A stretch of DNA of 64,000 bases from Cylicocyclus nassatus (lineage: Eukaryota; Nematoda; Chromadorea; Rhabditida; Strongylidae), in NCBI GenBank assembly GCA_958299035.1, contig CATQJL010000316.1:22793676-22857675 (forward strand), written 5' to 3'. Made by a program: the position numbers and the translations under genes. The notes under the pieces are model-generated. The model saw nothing but the letters and a program-made list of their open reading frames with translations, did not search any database and was not told the origin of the DNA. Below, one piece after another: positions 23,263 through 44,783 of the stretch (within the stretch, counting starts at the first letter, position 1; every line of letters starts with the position of its first letter).

Positions 23263-23480
23263 GTCAGTGACTTCGGCTTTAAAAGTGTAATATTCGGGCT
23301 CGTGACTGCAAATTTCATGTTTGCAGTCAAAAGAAATGTGTTCGGCGACAGTGTAGCAGTCAGCATTCTTGTCTTTGGCTTCTTCAGTAAATGTGACAGA
23401 TTGTTCCTATCCGTGTATATCAATTTTGAAATCATATCCGTTGAAACCAGACTTAGCGTATTGTGCGATTGTGCATTTAA
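23263..23480 (-). pseudogene. Decayed coding exon candidate (unknown family)
   Basis: One minus-strand frame reads with strongly protein-like composition: AQYAKSGFNGYDFKIDIHG, then an in-frame TAG (23407-23409), then a 48-residue acidic segment with three cysteines including HISFDCKHEICSHEPEYYTF, ending in TGA (23260-23262). Other frames of the same DNA are also open, so the call is tentative. The pattern (long plausible peptide, isolated stop, no clear splice sites) suggests a relic of a secreted or extracellular protein. I do not recognise the family. Confidence 0.33.
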
Positions 23481-24316
23481 TGAAAGCATTTCAAACTTAT
23501 TGCAGCGTTTTCAACCAGTTTTTAGGAGTTTTTTTTTGTTTTTGATATTTGTTTAGCGTCTTTTTTCTTCTCTAACCTTCTACAATCTTCACTTTTGACG
23601 CTCAGTCTCTTGACTATCGAAGGTATAATTGCGAGAATCATACATAGAAATTGCGAAATTGAGCATACTATTGCATTTTCAGCTCACCTTTAGGCTTAAA
23701 AAATGTAGTAATCTAGCTGCATGTTTTGGCTCAACATTAAGCCAAACATGGCTCTCTGCCGCCAAGTTGCGTTTTGCATTCACGTTTCTTGGCAAAATAA
23801 CGACTATTAACGGCTTATAACTTCGCCCACAAAGGCGCTAAGCTGATTTGGAGAGCAGATTCGAAGTCAGCGTACGTTTTCTAATAGTGTGCTTGTTTAG
23901 ATTTGCCACTTTGATTTCTTAGCATTCCCTTGTAAGCTTGAAATTCCCAAAAAATAGCACAAAGTGTATAGTGCTAGTGTAAAATATATACCACCTCATC
24001 AGATATCGATTTGTCTATCACTGACGTTCTGCATAATTTTTTAAAGGGGGGAGGGGGAGAGGACAAGGCAGGCATCCTACTTTAGGCTAATTTGAATTTT
24101 GAGAAATTCAGAAATCATTCAATTTCGTTTACACTCAAAACAAGTCACTGACATAATTTTAAAACTCATGTGTAGGCCCCTCTTTTTCGCGGTCGTTTTC
24201 AAGTTGGAGAGGAGTGGGCACTATTACCAATCAAACGTTGAAAATTTTGATTTGAAAATGGAATTTTCCCCGTAAGTTAGAATTTTTCACAGTTGTGCAT
24301 GGATGTAATCGTTTAC
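23481..24316. other. Unassigned sequence
   Basis: No gene or repeat identified. There is a G-rich patch near 24043-24062. Confidence 0.4.
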
Positions 24317-24575
24317 CTGAAGTCGACTGCAAGTCTCGGAATGAATTGGTCCGAAAGGAAATCTAGAAAGTTTCCTAGTTGGATTACCTTCAACGGTACC
24401 GAAACATACAGAAATTTAATTACGGACTGGATCTTGATATTCTTCTCTAATGTCTTGTTTTCTACATAAAAACGGAACGTGGTCAAATACGGAGAAAGAA
24501 TGAAAGCTATAGAATTTAAGGTGTTATTATTAGCTATAGCCGACATGCCAAAGGCAGTTTTACTTCTAGAACATT
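24317..24575 (-). other. Exon candidate bounded by splice-like sites
   Basis: On the minus strand a 259-bp open stretch follows a GAATATAG (possible 3' splice site) and ends TTCAG|GTAAAC, a strong donor. The peptide is mixed polar/hydrophobic (for example VIKFLYVSVPLKVIQLGNF). No partner exons could be placed on either side, and a 140-codon frame is open on the opposite strand, so coding status is uncertain. Family not recognised. Confidence 0.28.
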
Positions 24576-27500
24576 CTATATTCAAAAGCTTTGGTAAATC
24601 TTGTAATTTGAAAGCAGCGTCCTCTCAAAATAATGGGTACCGAGAATTTACAGCGTTATCAATGGTAGACCCTCCGGCTAATCTATTAGTGAAGTCTGAA
24701 GCAGAAAAGCGCTTCTGGAAAGCCCAAAATATGCTCCGGAAATCTTCTGGAACCCGCCCACTTCCTGACTCCGCCCACTTCTTACAAGTAATTTGGAGCG
24801 AACGTAAAACGGGACTTCGAAAAAAACCCATTTTTGCCATTTTCAAGCGCTGGAAGGCTCAGATGTGGCTTCAGCATGGCGAGAAGGCTCTGAAAAGGTG
24901 AAAAACCGAAGAGCGAAATCTTGCGGAGGCACTGCCTTTGAAATCATAGGCAGAGAAAATGAGTATGAAAGACCTTTGACAGCTAACGGAATTTTTAGTA
25001 TGAATCAAAATTGAAAGCTCACAGAAGAAAATAAGTAAGAATTCTGCAATAATATCTTGATATTTGAGTAACACAGCACGATTAAAATCTTATGCGATGC
25101 AATCCGTGTTTTTTACGAAACTTTATGTGATGTGATTGAGGAATTATGCGATTTATTGCACTAATTTTCGGAGCGATAATTATTTAGCTTTCCACTTGGT
25201 CAGCCGAAGAGAACCACCTCGGTTGCTCGGTTCTAGTAGTCAAGAGCAACAACAACTTTGAATCATGAATAGATTGCCAGGCACATTTGTTTTGCGAGGA
25301 GCTCTTAGCTCTTTCACCTGCGAAGTCGTTTGCATACGTATTTACTGCCAGTGTGTGTGGGAAAATACTGCAAAATTCTTTGTCAAATTTTTTTCCTGCA
25401 AAAATACCAAGGATGTTTAAACAAACACGGTCATTGAAGCTTCATTTTGCTCATTCACTGGTTGGTGCAGTACTGATGAACTTTACTCTATTTTGCTATT
25501 TTTCAAAATTTGCAAATTGAATACGTTTGGTTATCCGAACGAGCTATTATCTTCGTCCGTATATTAGTCTTCTTGTACTATATTTTGCACACCCCCTGTG
25601 TTGTAATAAATTAAATAATATATAACTAGGTAATTTCAAGGACTGGTCAAGTTCAAAAATGTTTTTTTAGTGTACCCAGAGTGCACATAATGAACTACTT
25701 TGATTTTAACTTCGTATTCGATAGCGCAACTTCAATGAAATATGGATGAGTTTACTCTTAACGTACTAACCACACAAGAAATCATCCTTAAAAAACCATA
25801 AAATAGATGGGTCTACGATTCTAAAAAATTTTTCTTCTTTAGGGTTATACCTGGTAACCTCTTTCTGCTGACAATGAGTACTCCCGGGAGCGCCCAAATA
25901 TTAAAAAGGTCGTGTAAGAGAAATTACGAAAGATGAAAGCGCATTGAATTTTTTCTATCTCAAAAGATGATATAGCGATAGCGACAAACAAACACTTTGA
26001 GATTGACATCGTGAATAATGCATTCGCATCGGCGCTGATTCAATTTGCTGAAGCACACATCCAGCAGCTCTTCTCCCCGAGAGATTTTATGACTTCGAAA
26101 AAAATTCTATTGGCTTTTTATTTTTGCCAAATATCCCGGAATCGATGCATAAAGCAGAGCACTTTTTCCCCTTATTCAATTTCTCTATTCTATAATTGGT
26201 ATTGGTTTCTGGCAAACTCCCTTTGGGCTTTGATTCTTACTGAATTCTTTTCCAAAACCTTTTTCTTTTCTCCTAGCTGTATGTCACAATCTATTTAGTT
26301 GTTACATAAGTTAAGATCCATTTTTTCTTTGTTTTCCCCAAAGGCTCTTATTCTTTTGTGATTTTTCAAAAAATTTATGAACTTTGGGGGCGTTGATAGT
26401 AAAAGAATGCAATTCGAAACTCTAAGCTCTTCAGGAACGAAGGTTGAATCTGAGAATGGTTCTTTTCAAATAAGGAGAAAATGTATTTTTCATTTATGAC
26501 ATGTACAAATCGAAAGTCCACTGATTTTGGAATAAGAAAAATGGAAAAAAAATCAAAAAATTTTGAGGAAGCTAAAAACATTTTTTCGTCGAGTGTAATA
26601 CAATTTATGCAAATATTCAGTATTTATTTTCTTAAGTTCAGTTGTTTATGCTATCCTCTTTCTTCAGTATACCTTAAGAAGTGTATCGTAATGATATTTG
26701 CAATCTCCCGGAATCTGCTCCCATCACCCGAACGACCGAGGCCACGCATTATGACAGGCAAAGTGGCCCCCGTTACGGATTTACATCTCTCGTCTTCTAT
26801 ACGACTCCTCAACATTTTTACAGTATGTATGCATGTCCAATTTATCCCCTGTGCTCTACAATCACCGTTATCTTTGTCTCATCTAAATTGCTAGTAATTT
26901 TTTAATACTAATCAAAAGGATATAAGAGTGCAGTCAGTTGTAGATGATCGCTCGTCCATAAATGTCATATCATTTAAATTGAAGTGCTATAGTTGTCACA
27001 AATGACGTCAAAATGATGGCGAAATTCTAGGTCAATGCTGGAAACTAAGCGGACGATTAGCAGAAAGAAGAGGAGCATTGTGCCAGGTGAGAAAAAAAAT
27101 TTCATCTACAACTATTAGATCGATACATTAGTCTTGCATCAATTATACATATAAGAAATTCGATTTGAAAATTGTCGGAATAATTTTTTGGAGTACATTT
27201 ATTTTTGTGACGCTTATCAAGTTGTGTTTTGTCATAAATAATAATTTTTTTTTGATCGAAAGCAAAAAGTTGAACAAAAAATTTGGAAATCACGGGTACT
27301 TATTGGAACATCCTATCAGCACGAATCTTGTTTGCACGGAGAGGAAAGCGTGTCATAAAATTGAAAGCAAAATCAAGATGGGATTTTGGTAGAAATAGTA
27401 ACTTTAGCTAGCGAAATTTGAAGAACCATTTTTGAGTATTTTTGTTTATCAGCTTGTATCATTGCCATTTTTGCATTCTGACAGTGATAATAATATGATG

Positions 27501-28821
27501 GGGGGGGGGGGTGGGAGCGACGAAAATTTCTTCGGATGGAGGTGGCTTCCCAAATTATTTGTGGGGCCGTAACCCCAGAATGTGATGAAGGGGGCGTGGC
27601 GGCAGCCAGGCACTTTTTTCAAAGGAATGCGTGAGTAAGTAAAATAATTTCATTTTTAGCTAAATTGAATTTCAAAAAAATTATCTAAATTATTCAGAAC
27701 TACAAAGTAATTAGCACATTTTTATATCTTATGTAAGTGACTTTCACCTGTTCCCGCCCTTCGGTCCGCCACTGTTATCAACCCAATGCAAGCTTTTTTG
27801 GTTTTATTTTCTCCCTAGGGATTTGTAGTTACGACTTCTTAGCTTATATGATTCTGTTTTTCTAATCAAATCGTACCACTCGGTGCTGTCCACTACTATC
27901 TTTCTTTTTCTCCTTTCTTTTTTCTCCTTGGAGAAAACAGAAGCCGTATAGCAGTTCGGTGCGTTTGCTACTAGTTACCGAGATATGCCAACGAGCCGAG
28001 CCGTTGCTAAGCGCGACCACCTAAACAAACTCGCAAAACGTTCCGTCCGTTTTCCTGTCTCTCTGTTGAAAAACATTTGCAATCTTTTTCCGTTGGAGAA
28101 AATGTGTTGTTTGCAAATTTTCCGTTTCGTCGCTTTTCTCCAGTCTAAATTTGTTTTGCAAGTTCATTCTCATCTCAACCAGCGATTCTTCAGAATGCTA
28201 GGTAACTTGCTACTAAATTTGTGCGTCTGCCAGACTGCACTCAAAGACAGCACCTAGCAATCATAAGACATACTTTTCACCTCCTATCGCTGAAATTTGT
28301 TTGGTCCTCGCTTACGTAAAGTAACTCCCTGCTTCACCATTACATATTGATTGATTGGCACTACTGACACGTCAAAACGGGTTGCACAGTACCACCAGTG
28401 CACCATTGGTGAAGCGGCGCTGAGGCCTCTGAAGACGACGATAAGTCGAAACGTAAGGCCGCACGAATAAAAGGCTTCACCAAACCTCGTATTGGCATAA
28501 CAAGATTAACATCATAAATTACATATTGAGTTTTTTTTGAAGGCCATGCTTGTTTTACAGAAGGCTTGAATTACCACAACTTTTTAAAAAATGATCTGTG
28601 CCAGTCTAACAAGTTTTTATTACAATCTAAAAAATCCTTTGTTTTTTTGTTTTTTGTTTCCAATTCGTCTAGTTTTCGGGATGAAATCATCATAACTCAT
28701 TTTTTAGGCTGTACCCGAAAAACTCGAAATTTGATATTTCGAACCCGTAAACCTTCACTTGCTTTGTAAAATTAATGCTAACTCATAGTACCATTTTGGT
28801 AGCCTCAAATCCCGAAAAATT
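24576..28821. other. Unassigned; degenerate hAT-like end near 27.75 kb
   Basis: No supported gene. At 27500-27770 a G12 run, a CAGCCAGGCACTTTTTTCA block and a terminal GGTCCGCCACTG resemble the hAT MITE at 1480, but I could not find a matching left end or target duplication. At 28405-28480 there is a short hairpin-forming block with the reading TCGAAACGTAAGGCC that may be a retroelement tail. Several 60-137-codon frames have no recognisable motifs. Confidence 0.4.
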
Positions 28822-29209
28822 ATGATGTTTGATGCGATTGTGGCTGAAGTGGGCCTGCCAAAATCCGGTTGTTCTGTCAAAGAATCTTTTAAGAAACTAC
28901 AGCGAGCTACGAGAAAGAAAAAAAATAGAACTGTATTCTATGAGGTTTACTCTATCGAATCGTTACTTGAAGTCCTTCTGAGGATTGAAACGAAAGTTTT
29001 AAAAAATCGTGAAACTTGTCCATCTCAAAAAGCATGGGTCGCAGGTCTTGATTGTTTTCTGAAAGCTAATTGATAGTTTTGCAACAATTTCATAACCTTT
29101 AGAAAGAGAATAAAATTCTGCATCGAATGCTTCCAGGATCTCTTAGAAACCTTTGCTCCATCACATGTGGCGCCCGTTTGAAAAAAGCGAAATTACTTTT
29201 GAAACGACC
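28822..29209 (+). mobile_element. Decayed mariner-like element, right end
   Basis: The region ends CTTTTGAAACGACC before TA, which as reverse complement (GGTCGTTTCAAAAGTAATTT) has the form of a mariner terminal repeat. Upstream is an 83-codon plus-strand frame (28822-29073) rich in lysine and arginine without detectable catalytic motifs. The left terminus is not found. Confidence 0.4.
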
Positions 29210-29217
29210 TAATATTA

Positions 29218-30166
29218 GGCTGCTGCACAAGTTCTGTCCGATTTTTTTGCCTTATGTTTGGAGCAGCTGTTCTAAAAGTATTTTACCTATAATGTGACGC
29301 TGTTTGTATTGTTAGAAAGCGCGTTTCTTGTTCTTTCTAACTCACATTACATTTTAATAAAATTCCCACTCTGAGGAGATTGCAGATCTATGATTCCTAG
29401 GTGGTCGAGACATGTTCTCAGTTAAGAAAATGTTCTTGCGAAAAAATCTTCACAATGTGTGTTCAAGTCAGGTCCTTTTTGCTGAATAAGTGTTTAACAG
29501 GCTAGTATATGCACAAGCTCAATTTCATGAAGAAAGCGTCTTGCTAGTAAAACTTGTTGTCGAACATTAATTTTTTGTGTAGATGGTCTACGAGCAATAA
29601 CTTCCTGCGAGTAGAGGCAGTTGATGAGTTCAAAGTTGGAGGTGCTAGAGTAAAGCAAGAGCTAGCAGGGCCCATCCACCAGTTCCTCTTTACCACTCGC
29701 GTCAAGTTCCAAAATTTTCTTAATTCGTAAATAGGTATGCACACATGTACCGATGAGAGGTCAAAACGGCTTCTTTTTTGTTTGGTCAAAATTTCTCTCG
29801 GCGCCGAAGACTCTGTGGAATCAAGCCAACTTATGATGGGCTACAAGATGGTTTAGTGGAATTTTTAATCTTTATCGTTATTTCGCAACATAAGGCCGGT
29901 CTATCTTCCATGGTTGAATAATACGCTTGTCTCTTCTCGTAAGGTAACATTGCCATGTCCGAAAGACAACTTTGAAGAAAAACGCCGCGAAGTTTTTGAG
30001 TTATCGCTTCTTCTTTAATAGGGTTTTCCGCAAGTCTTAATATTCATCTGATAGCTAAAGAACTGCTCAACACATTGAAAGTAACGTGGAAAAAAGTTGA
30101 CTTCGAAAGAAGTCATGACATTTTGAAGTCGAAAAATTCAAAATGGACAAAACTTATGCAGCAGCC
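29218..30166. mobile_element. Mariner-like element, ~949 bp
   Basis: GGCTGCTGCACAAGTTCTGT at the left is matched by ACAAAACTTATGCAGCAGCC at the right; both ends abut TA (29216-29217, 30167-30168). The length is near that of simple mariner elements, but every long frame is broken and no transposase motifs could be read, so it is inactive or non-autonomous. It begins 8 bp after the end of another mariner-like element. Confidence 0.72.
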
Positions 30167-30168
30167 TA

Positions 30169-33100
30169 ATATGTCGACCGCCTTCTACAAAAAACAATTG
30201 GCAGTGATAAAAATGCGAAAGGAAGATACTCGAGTTCGGTAGTTTCAAGTTCACCAAGAATCCGAAAACGTCACAAAAAAGGACGAAAAAAATAAGAGCT
30301 ATGTTCCATGAACTTCTCTATCTAGCTAAGCTAATCTTGAATTGAAAGAACGTTTTCATAAAAGGTTATGATTTTTGAAAAAAAGCTTTTATTTCACGAA
30401 AGTCAACCTGCTCTCCATCGGCTCGTATTCCGCTTAGCCAAAAAGAGGAGGTTATAAAACCTTATGTCTGACACTGTTTTGGCTTTGGCTGGCACGTTTT
30501 TAGATTTTTTGAGCATTCTCAAGAAATGCAGAATTAAAGTAATTCTCCTTTCGCACTATTTCGTAATAACTCACGAAAAAGTTGCCAGATGTGCAAAAAC
30601 TTCTCTCTCAAACAGAAAAACCTTCCGAATTATACGTGACCCTTCTTGAAAATGCCACTCTTGATATCCTTCAATTGCTCTAGGTCTCGAAAATTCTCAT
30701 ATTAGTTCATGTCAGAGATACTGCTGCAAATTTCTCTTTCAAACAAAAGTAGTTGTAAGAAAATCCGTTGAGAGGAAAGGAAGTTATAATTTTTTGAAAA
30801 ACCGGCAAACGAACTTTTAAAATGACCTAGTGCTTGAAACTAAAGTTTCGAGCTGCCGAACTCCAAAAATTTGGAAACATCTATTTTTAAGACCATCACT
30901 CAGCCCAGAATAGATATTAAGAAGAAAGCACAATTCTCTTTCATCGGGCAGTCGTAGTAGTAATTCCAATCTTCCTGAAATCTCTGGAAATTTCTGCAAA
31001 AAATATGAGTCCACTCAATTCTTTTCTCTGAAAGGGCAGAAGAAATTGCATTTTTGAATCTCTCAATTATTTTCGCCTTCAACAATCGCGAATTTTTTTC
31101 GCTCTTCTAACCTTATCTTTTAGGCTCAGCCTCAAACGTAAAAACTTCGTAATGCGTTGTGCTTATCTTTCTAATGCGACTAATAAGAACAATTTAAGTT
31201 TACTAAGTGTCCAATATAAATCTTTTTGAAAAATTTGTCTTGATGAGCATATCGTAGCACAAGTTCGCAGAACATTGTAGTTTTTTTTGTAAAAATTTCA
31301 TTTTTGTTTTCAAATGGGTGAGCACGCGCTTGTGCATTTTCTTTAGTTGATCTTTTCTCTAATCCATGTCATTTATCTTCCTTGTTGCGCCACTGTTTTT
31401 CTGCGCCATATAATCCTTTAGATCACAGTCGCGGAAGCTGCATAAATGAAGTGAATAATGATGTATATTACTGACTGTAGGAATTTGTGTTAATAAATTC
31501 TCTACAATTTTCGTAAAGTTTAACTAAGCCTTCGTAAAAGCCGTTTGATTATGATGGGCACACGAATAACATGTGGCAGATTAGTACTTTGAAATCTTAG
31601 GCGTTTACGCAGAGTATGATGAAAAGAATATAATTGAAGCAATTTTCTTCTTCTTTCCTTGCCGTACACAAACGCAAGCAATAAAGCTGTGCATAGTGCA
31701 ACGGTGTAGTGCAGAGTTTTGACTATACTGAACAAGATCCTAAGCGGATCCGGCTCCAATCCGGCGCACTAAACTGCAAGCGCGTCTCTTCAGATCCACA
31801 CTTTTTTTTGCCCGTTAGCGCACTTTCACGGATCCGATTGAATCACGTATAAACATAACTCTAAGATAAAGCTCATTACATAATAAAGACTTGAAAGAAA
31901 AAATGGACCTGGAACCTTAATGGGACCACATCATGTCTAGCACTCAATATTAACGCATTTTGAATTTGTTTATGACCCTATCCAACGATGCCTTATCAAA
32001 AAGTCCACTCCATAGTTTTACAACCTCCCCCCCCACAGAATGGGTCGTGAATCTCCAAAAGTAGCCCACATAAGCTCTGCGCAAGTGGCTTGCATCTACG
32101 TGTAAACGAAACAATTCCTACGTTCATAAATTTTTCCAAATTTTTTAGATTGGGAAGTAATTGAAAATTTTGAAAAAAAAATTTTGGGAATTTTGATTCC
32201 ATGCCCACATGTTCCCGGCAGGGCGTGTTTATCGCGATTTCTATCATGCGAAAAAAAATTCTCGCTTTTATTTCCCTACAAAGCTTTCTCGAACCGTTAG
32301 ATGATTCTTTTTTCAAAAAGTTTCCCACCTTTGACCTGCTTTTCTCCTACTGGGCCCCCCAGAGCAAACATATTCAAGATCTGCTTCCTTTTTCCTACCA
32401 AAAATATAGCGCGCAGAATGGCTCACAGCTGACTTTCGTCACAGCATTTTTGCTTTATTCACGCAAGAGTTTTAGAAAATTGCCCATGTTGGGCTTACAT
32501 CAACTCGGAACTGCGCTTATGACTTTCCTTCCGTCCAGTAAATTCTTTCGAAAGCAACTCAAAAAGAATTCGAAGCATTTATAATAGAGCTTGTTGCATT
32601 TGGTTAGTTGCCGCTATTGCAAATGTCTGGCTTCTGCCTGTATTGCCGGAATGAAACTAAATGGGAACCAGGTGGGTTTAATCTGATTCTGAAAGAATAG
32701 ATCGATTGCCATTTTGCATCAGATTCATGCTCTAGCAACTAATGCCTGACGCTTAAATATTCATTATCATTGTATACATAATTTATTCAGAATGGTTTGA
32801 AAAAATTATGATCCGGCTATTTACAAAATTGATTTTATGCAGAGAAGCTGTATACATGCTGCTATAAACCAAATGCGTCAGTATCGATTTATCTCTCAAA
32901 AACAAAATTGATGGTATTTTGTAGAAGTCTTACCTTAATCAATGAAGATTATATGAAGAGAATATTGTAACTCTACTTCTAGCTCCCATATGAGAATCAG
33001 AATCAATCACACAAATGACGACGTTTGCACAGCTGGAAGTTCTGACTTATCATTATAAAACCATCATAGATTGTAAGCTAAAACTTCACGACCTTCTATG

Positions 33101-35929
33101 CTTTAATTCTTCTTACTGATTATTCATCTTATGGTAACGTGGAAATTCTAAAAAACTAAACTATCTGGCTTGATGCTTGTTTTGTGTCCTGCAACAAAAA
33201 CATTATCTGAAAGCGTACAGAAAAGAAGGCTAGTTCTTTCTAGAAAACTCAGAGAATTTCAGCCACACAATATTCCTGTCAGTAAACTTTCAAGTCGGAT
33301 TCCAACCAGAAAGGATTTTTGCTAAAACTATAGGAGCTTTGAAAATTCTCCTCTTCAATAAACTATTTACAAAGTTCCAGTCATTGGCACAATCGCAACC
33401 TCGATATCCTTTGAAGAAGTAATTTTATAAACTGAAATGCTTTCAAGGTCCTTGGGCCGTCACGGCTAGAAATTGGAACTCAAAGGTGGCGGGGAGGGGA
33501 GGGGGGGGGGGTAGAGAATTCAAATTAGAATGGTGATAGAGTGGTGATGTCGCTGCCATTGTTTATCTGAGCTAATTTTGAAATTTTAATCGGATATGAA
33601 CACTCAGAATCTTTTTCAACCATTCTACAGCTATCATTTCGAATTTTTATGCCTACGCATATAAGCTAGAAAATAATTAGAGAATTTTTTGGCAGTGTTT
33701 CTTCTCTGTTTCAAAGTAGATTGTTGCCATAAGAAATGTAATGCCCATTGTGAAAAAAATGCAAAAAAAAGATGAAGAAAAACGCAAACAGAGAAAGAAA
33801 GGAAAATTTTCAAGTATTGCCTAGCAGGATCGGTGTATAATTGCTTTTATGCAATCTGTGCAATCCTTGCCAATCTTATCCCTTTGCCTATCTGGGTATT
33901 TCAATAAGAACTGCGTGATCTTAAAAAATGGAGTTTTCTCAGAAATTTCGCAGAAGTTTGTAAAATTATAATCAAAAGTCTTGACCATATTCTTGATTGT
34001 ACGCTAGATCTCAACGAAATTCAACTACGAAGGATTAAAACTTATAGGAAAATTACTGCCAATCATACATTAGCTTTAACAATTTCTGTATGCTTTTTGT
34101 TTGAAATCTAATCGATAGCTATTCTGAAGATGATTTTTCGAACCTATTTTGGGGAAAACCTCTCACTTTTCTCTTCTAAATGCCCCATTCCCTCTCAGCT
34201 ATCCTCTCCCGATAACTTACTTCTCCACCTTTCATTTCGTATTTATGACTTGCTGCATCGTGCAAAAGTGGTAAATGCGATTTTATTGCATCGGGAAACT
34301 CAGTATGTACCCAGACGAGCGTATTTACCTTTCTAGATTCAGTAATCGATTTTGCACTTCAAACATCATTGTCTCTTTTCTGCTCTTTCGAGAGACTCTC
34401 GTAACAAGTTTTTAAGTAGATTACTTGATTATTTGTGAGAGTTCTATTGACTACTGTCGATAAATTTCATTCAGTCATTTCGGTTCTCAAAGAACAATCT
34501 ATTCGTCGGCAGTGTTTTGAGGACAAACCAAATGCAGATGGACATTAGAAACTACTATAACTATAGTACTTGTCTGCTTACTAATTTTTAGATGTTTTCT
34601 GATTTGTTAGTTGTCCGAGAAACTTCTACAAATTATTGTCAATAGCTGGTTTGACTAATCCCTGTTTTGAACTTCCCTGAGAAGGTTTCATTTGACAAAA
34701 TTCAATTTTTTCAGCAAATAAAAAAAGCAGGGAAGTTAAGAAGCGATTCTAAAAAAAGTCCAATAAGAATGAATCAAATAGTCTTTGATGAGACACTTAG
34801 TGACAGAAAGAAATCTTCTGGATTTTTGTTTGATAAAAAGGAACGACTAAGCGTTTTCTGGAAATTTCTTCACCAAACCAACTATTTCTCGAAGTAAAAG
34901 TATTGCATGGTTAACACCCAAGTAAGTTTTTTTTGAGTTTCTTTTAACAAGAAGCTGATAGGTGGAGATTAAATTTGATTTGATGTCCTGAATATCTTCC
35001 TTCCTAGACTCAGTAGACGGAAAAACAAGGCGCTTGCACAGTTTCAATCACTACAGGTTATTTTTGATTTCTACTCCTGACTGAATGCTTTGTGACTAAA
35101 AAGAGCGATTTCGAGTCCTGGAAAACCTTCAAGTGGATCCAATAATTCAAACAAATTTTTACTTACTTCAACGCCATCAATTCTTTGGCTCTTTGTGCAC
35201 CATTTTTTGGCCGCATATAGGACTAAAATGCACAAAAACACACTAAGCCTTTCATCCATAAAGGCGCCATAGACTTTGTTTACCAGAAGTTTCCCCTTGC
35301 GCTACATAAACACAGGCTAATATGCATGTGACGCTTACTATTCCTATAAAAATCTACTTGGAGCTTTTTCTTCCTATATTGATTCGGTCTGCTATACTAC
35401 TATCTGTTCGGAAATGTCTAAAACTATACAAATCATTAGAGTGACATTTATGCCCGGATAATTTGCCGAAGAACGCGCCCTAATTGCGATTTGAGCGCGG
35501 GTTCGATGGGGCGGCAATGTCTCTGCGAGGATCGATAGATTTTTGCTTTGAACGGTTCCCGTCGCTTTTGTCGACTTTTAAAAGTTTGTTTTTCAACCGT
35601 ACGTGGGGGCAACGCGCCAGATTATGTACTTTCTTATCGTATTTGAATTCCCTGATCCTTCAACTTCAATTGGTTTTTTTTGCAACAATAATGAGTCATA
35701 GCTGGCTGTGACCATTATTTTTTGTATTTCATTGAAGTGTTAACCGTCACAGCATGTTGTTCTTATCTTTTTGATTAGAATTTGCATTCCTTGGTAGCTA
35801 AATCACAATCAATTCGGCGTATTCTCTTCTTCCTATGTTTGAATTCGTCCGGAAAGCTTTACATCAAAGTTGGAAGTATTATAAATCATTTCTTTGTATT
35901 GTGGATATGTCTGACTAACACTGATTTAG
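30169..35929. other. Long intergenic region, no supported gene
   Basis: Mostly AT-rich unique-looking sequence. A mariner-like right end (AACTTTTAAAATGACC before TA) lies at about 30812-30827. Around 32010-32060 a CCCCCCCCACAGAATGGGTCG block resembles the interior of the hAT MITE at 1480. A GC-rich patch near 35480-35540 could belong to the promoter or first exon of the kinesin gene. The 127-codon frame at 32201-32584 has no family features. Confidence 0.4.
35740..35929 (+). promoter_or_regulatory. Possible trans-splice acceptor region upstream of klp-7
   Basis: CTGATTTAG at 35921-35929 precedes the first recognised exon. Because this exon has an internal ATG (35974) in frame, the AG could be a spliced-leader acceptor as well as a normal intron end. 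No outron or promoter motif can be identified with confidence. Confidence 0.3.
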
Positions 35930-43835
<7,906 letters not shown>

Positions 43836-44783
43836 CGCTTATCAAGTTCATATCCACTCATAACTTTCGAATGCCATCTTTGTGCTCGTTTGAGATCTTC
43901 CTTATGTACACTTCATCTAGCTTATATTACGCGTTTTTCATGCTTTGTCGGGTTGATTGTGAAATTTCCGCTACTTTACATTCTGTGTTATAGTAATCCT
44001 GTACTGATTGATGTGCAAAAAAATTGGTTTTAAGAAATGCTTTCCTAACGGTATTCATCGTGCATCTTCCAAATCCGAATTGGGAGCGTAGCCCTCTCTA
44101 TTCTAATTTTATACTAATTTCTGTAACTCCACGCATGTAGCATCAACTGCGCTCTTATCAAGCTTTGCACAACTTGAAGTTTTCCAATAATTTATTGTAG
44201 CTTTGATTGTTGCCTCCTGTTTGGCAGATTCCTCATGGAAATGTGCCACTTAATATGCTGTTTTGAGGAAATTCTGCCAATAAGGTTGGTAGGTGCTGAC
44301 TGTCTATCGTTCCAAATAATCGTTTGTCGAGGGAGTCATCTTGTAGATTTTATATGAATAAATCGCACCTTATCTTTTGGTTCTGCTTCGTCTTTGAGCA
44401 AGAATGCCACAGAAGTAAACGACATTAAACATCCACAAATTTTTGTACGAAGCAGTTGTTTCGTAGCAATGCATTCACCCGGCAGATAGAGCGGAAAGTG
44501 ATCTTACTGTTTGCAATGGCGTTGATAAATAGGTGCTACAGGAGAAGCAAAGTCCCCTCCAGGTAAATTCGACTGTTTCCGATTCTTAAAAGTGAAGGGG
44601 CTAATTGAGTTCCAAAAAAACATTGGTTTACATTTCGAACGGGACAGGGTATGAACTGGAGGAGAAAAGTGGTACAAGGTTTAGGTTTACATTAAAAAAG
44701 CCTCCACCTGAGAACTCCCATTATAAGAGTCTCACCCACCCTTCCAGGCACTTTTTTCAGTGGACCCCAGCCAAAGTAATATA
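43836..44783 (+). other. klp-7 3' UTR and downstream sequence
   Basis: The sequence after the klp-7 stop is AT-rich with no further gene. A canonical AATAAA occurs at 44357-44362, about 520 bp after the stop. A CAGGCACTTTTTTCAGTGGA block at about 44746-44765 resembles the hAT-like sequence near 27.6 kb. Confidence 0.45.
44357..44362 (+). promoter_or_regulatory. Polyadenylation signal candidate for klp-7
   Basis: AATAAA in AT-rich context downstream of the stop codon at 43833-43835. It is the first canonical hexamer I noticed, and variants closer to the stop may be used instead. Confidence 0.4.

Noticed and set aside
24479..24901. 140-codon plus-strand frame
   Set aside because: No family features; overlaps an exon-like stretch with better splice sites on the minus strand; composition is not distinctive.
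28405..28480. Possible hammerhead ribozyme core (CTGAAGA...GAAAC)
   Set aside because: The sequence between the two core boxes does not close a stem II next to the core, and the outer GGCCT/AGGCC pairing has the wrong topology for stems I and III.
32201..32584. 127-codon plus-strand frame
   Set aside because: Begins in hAT-like degenerate sequence, no family features, and an antisense frame is open over its first part.
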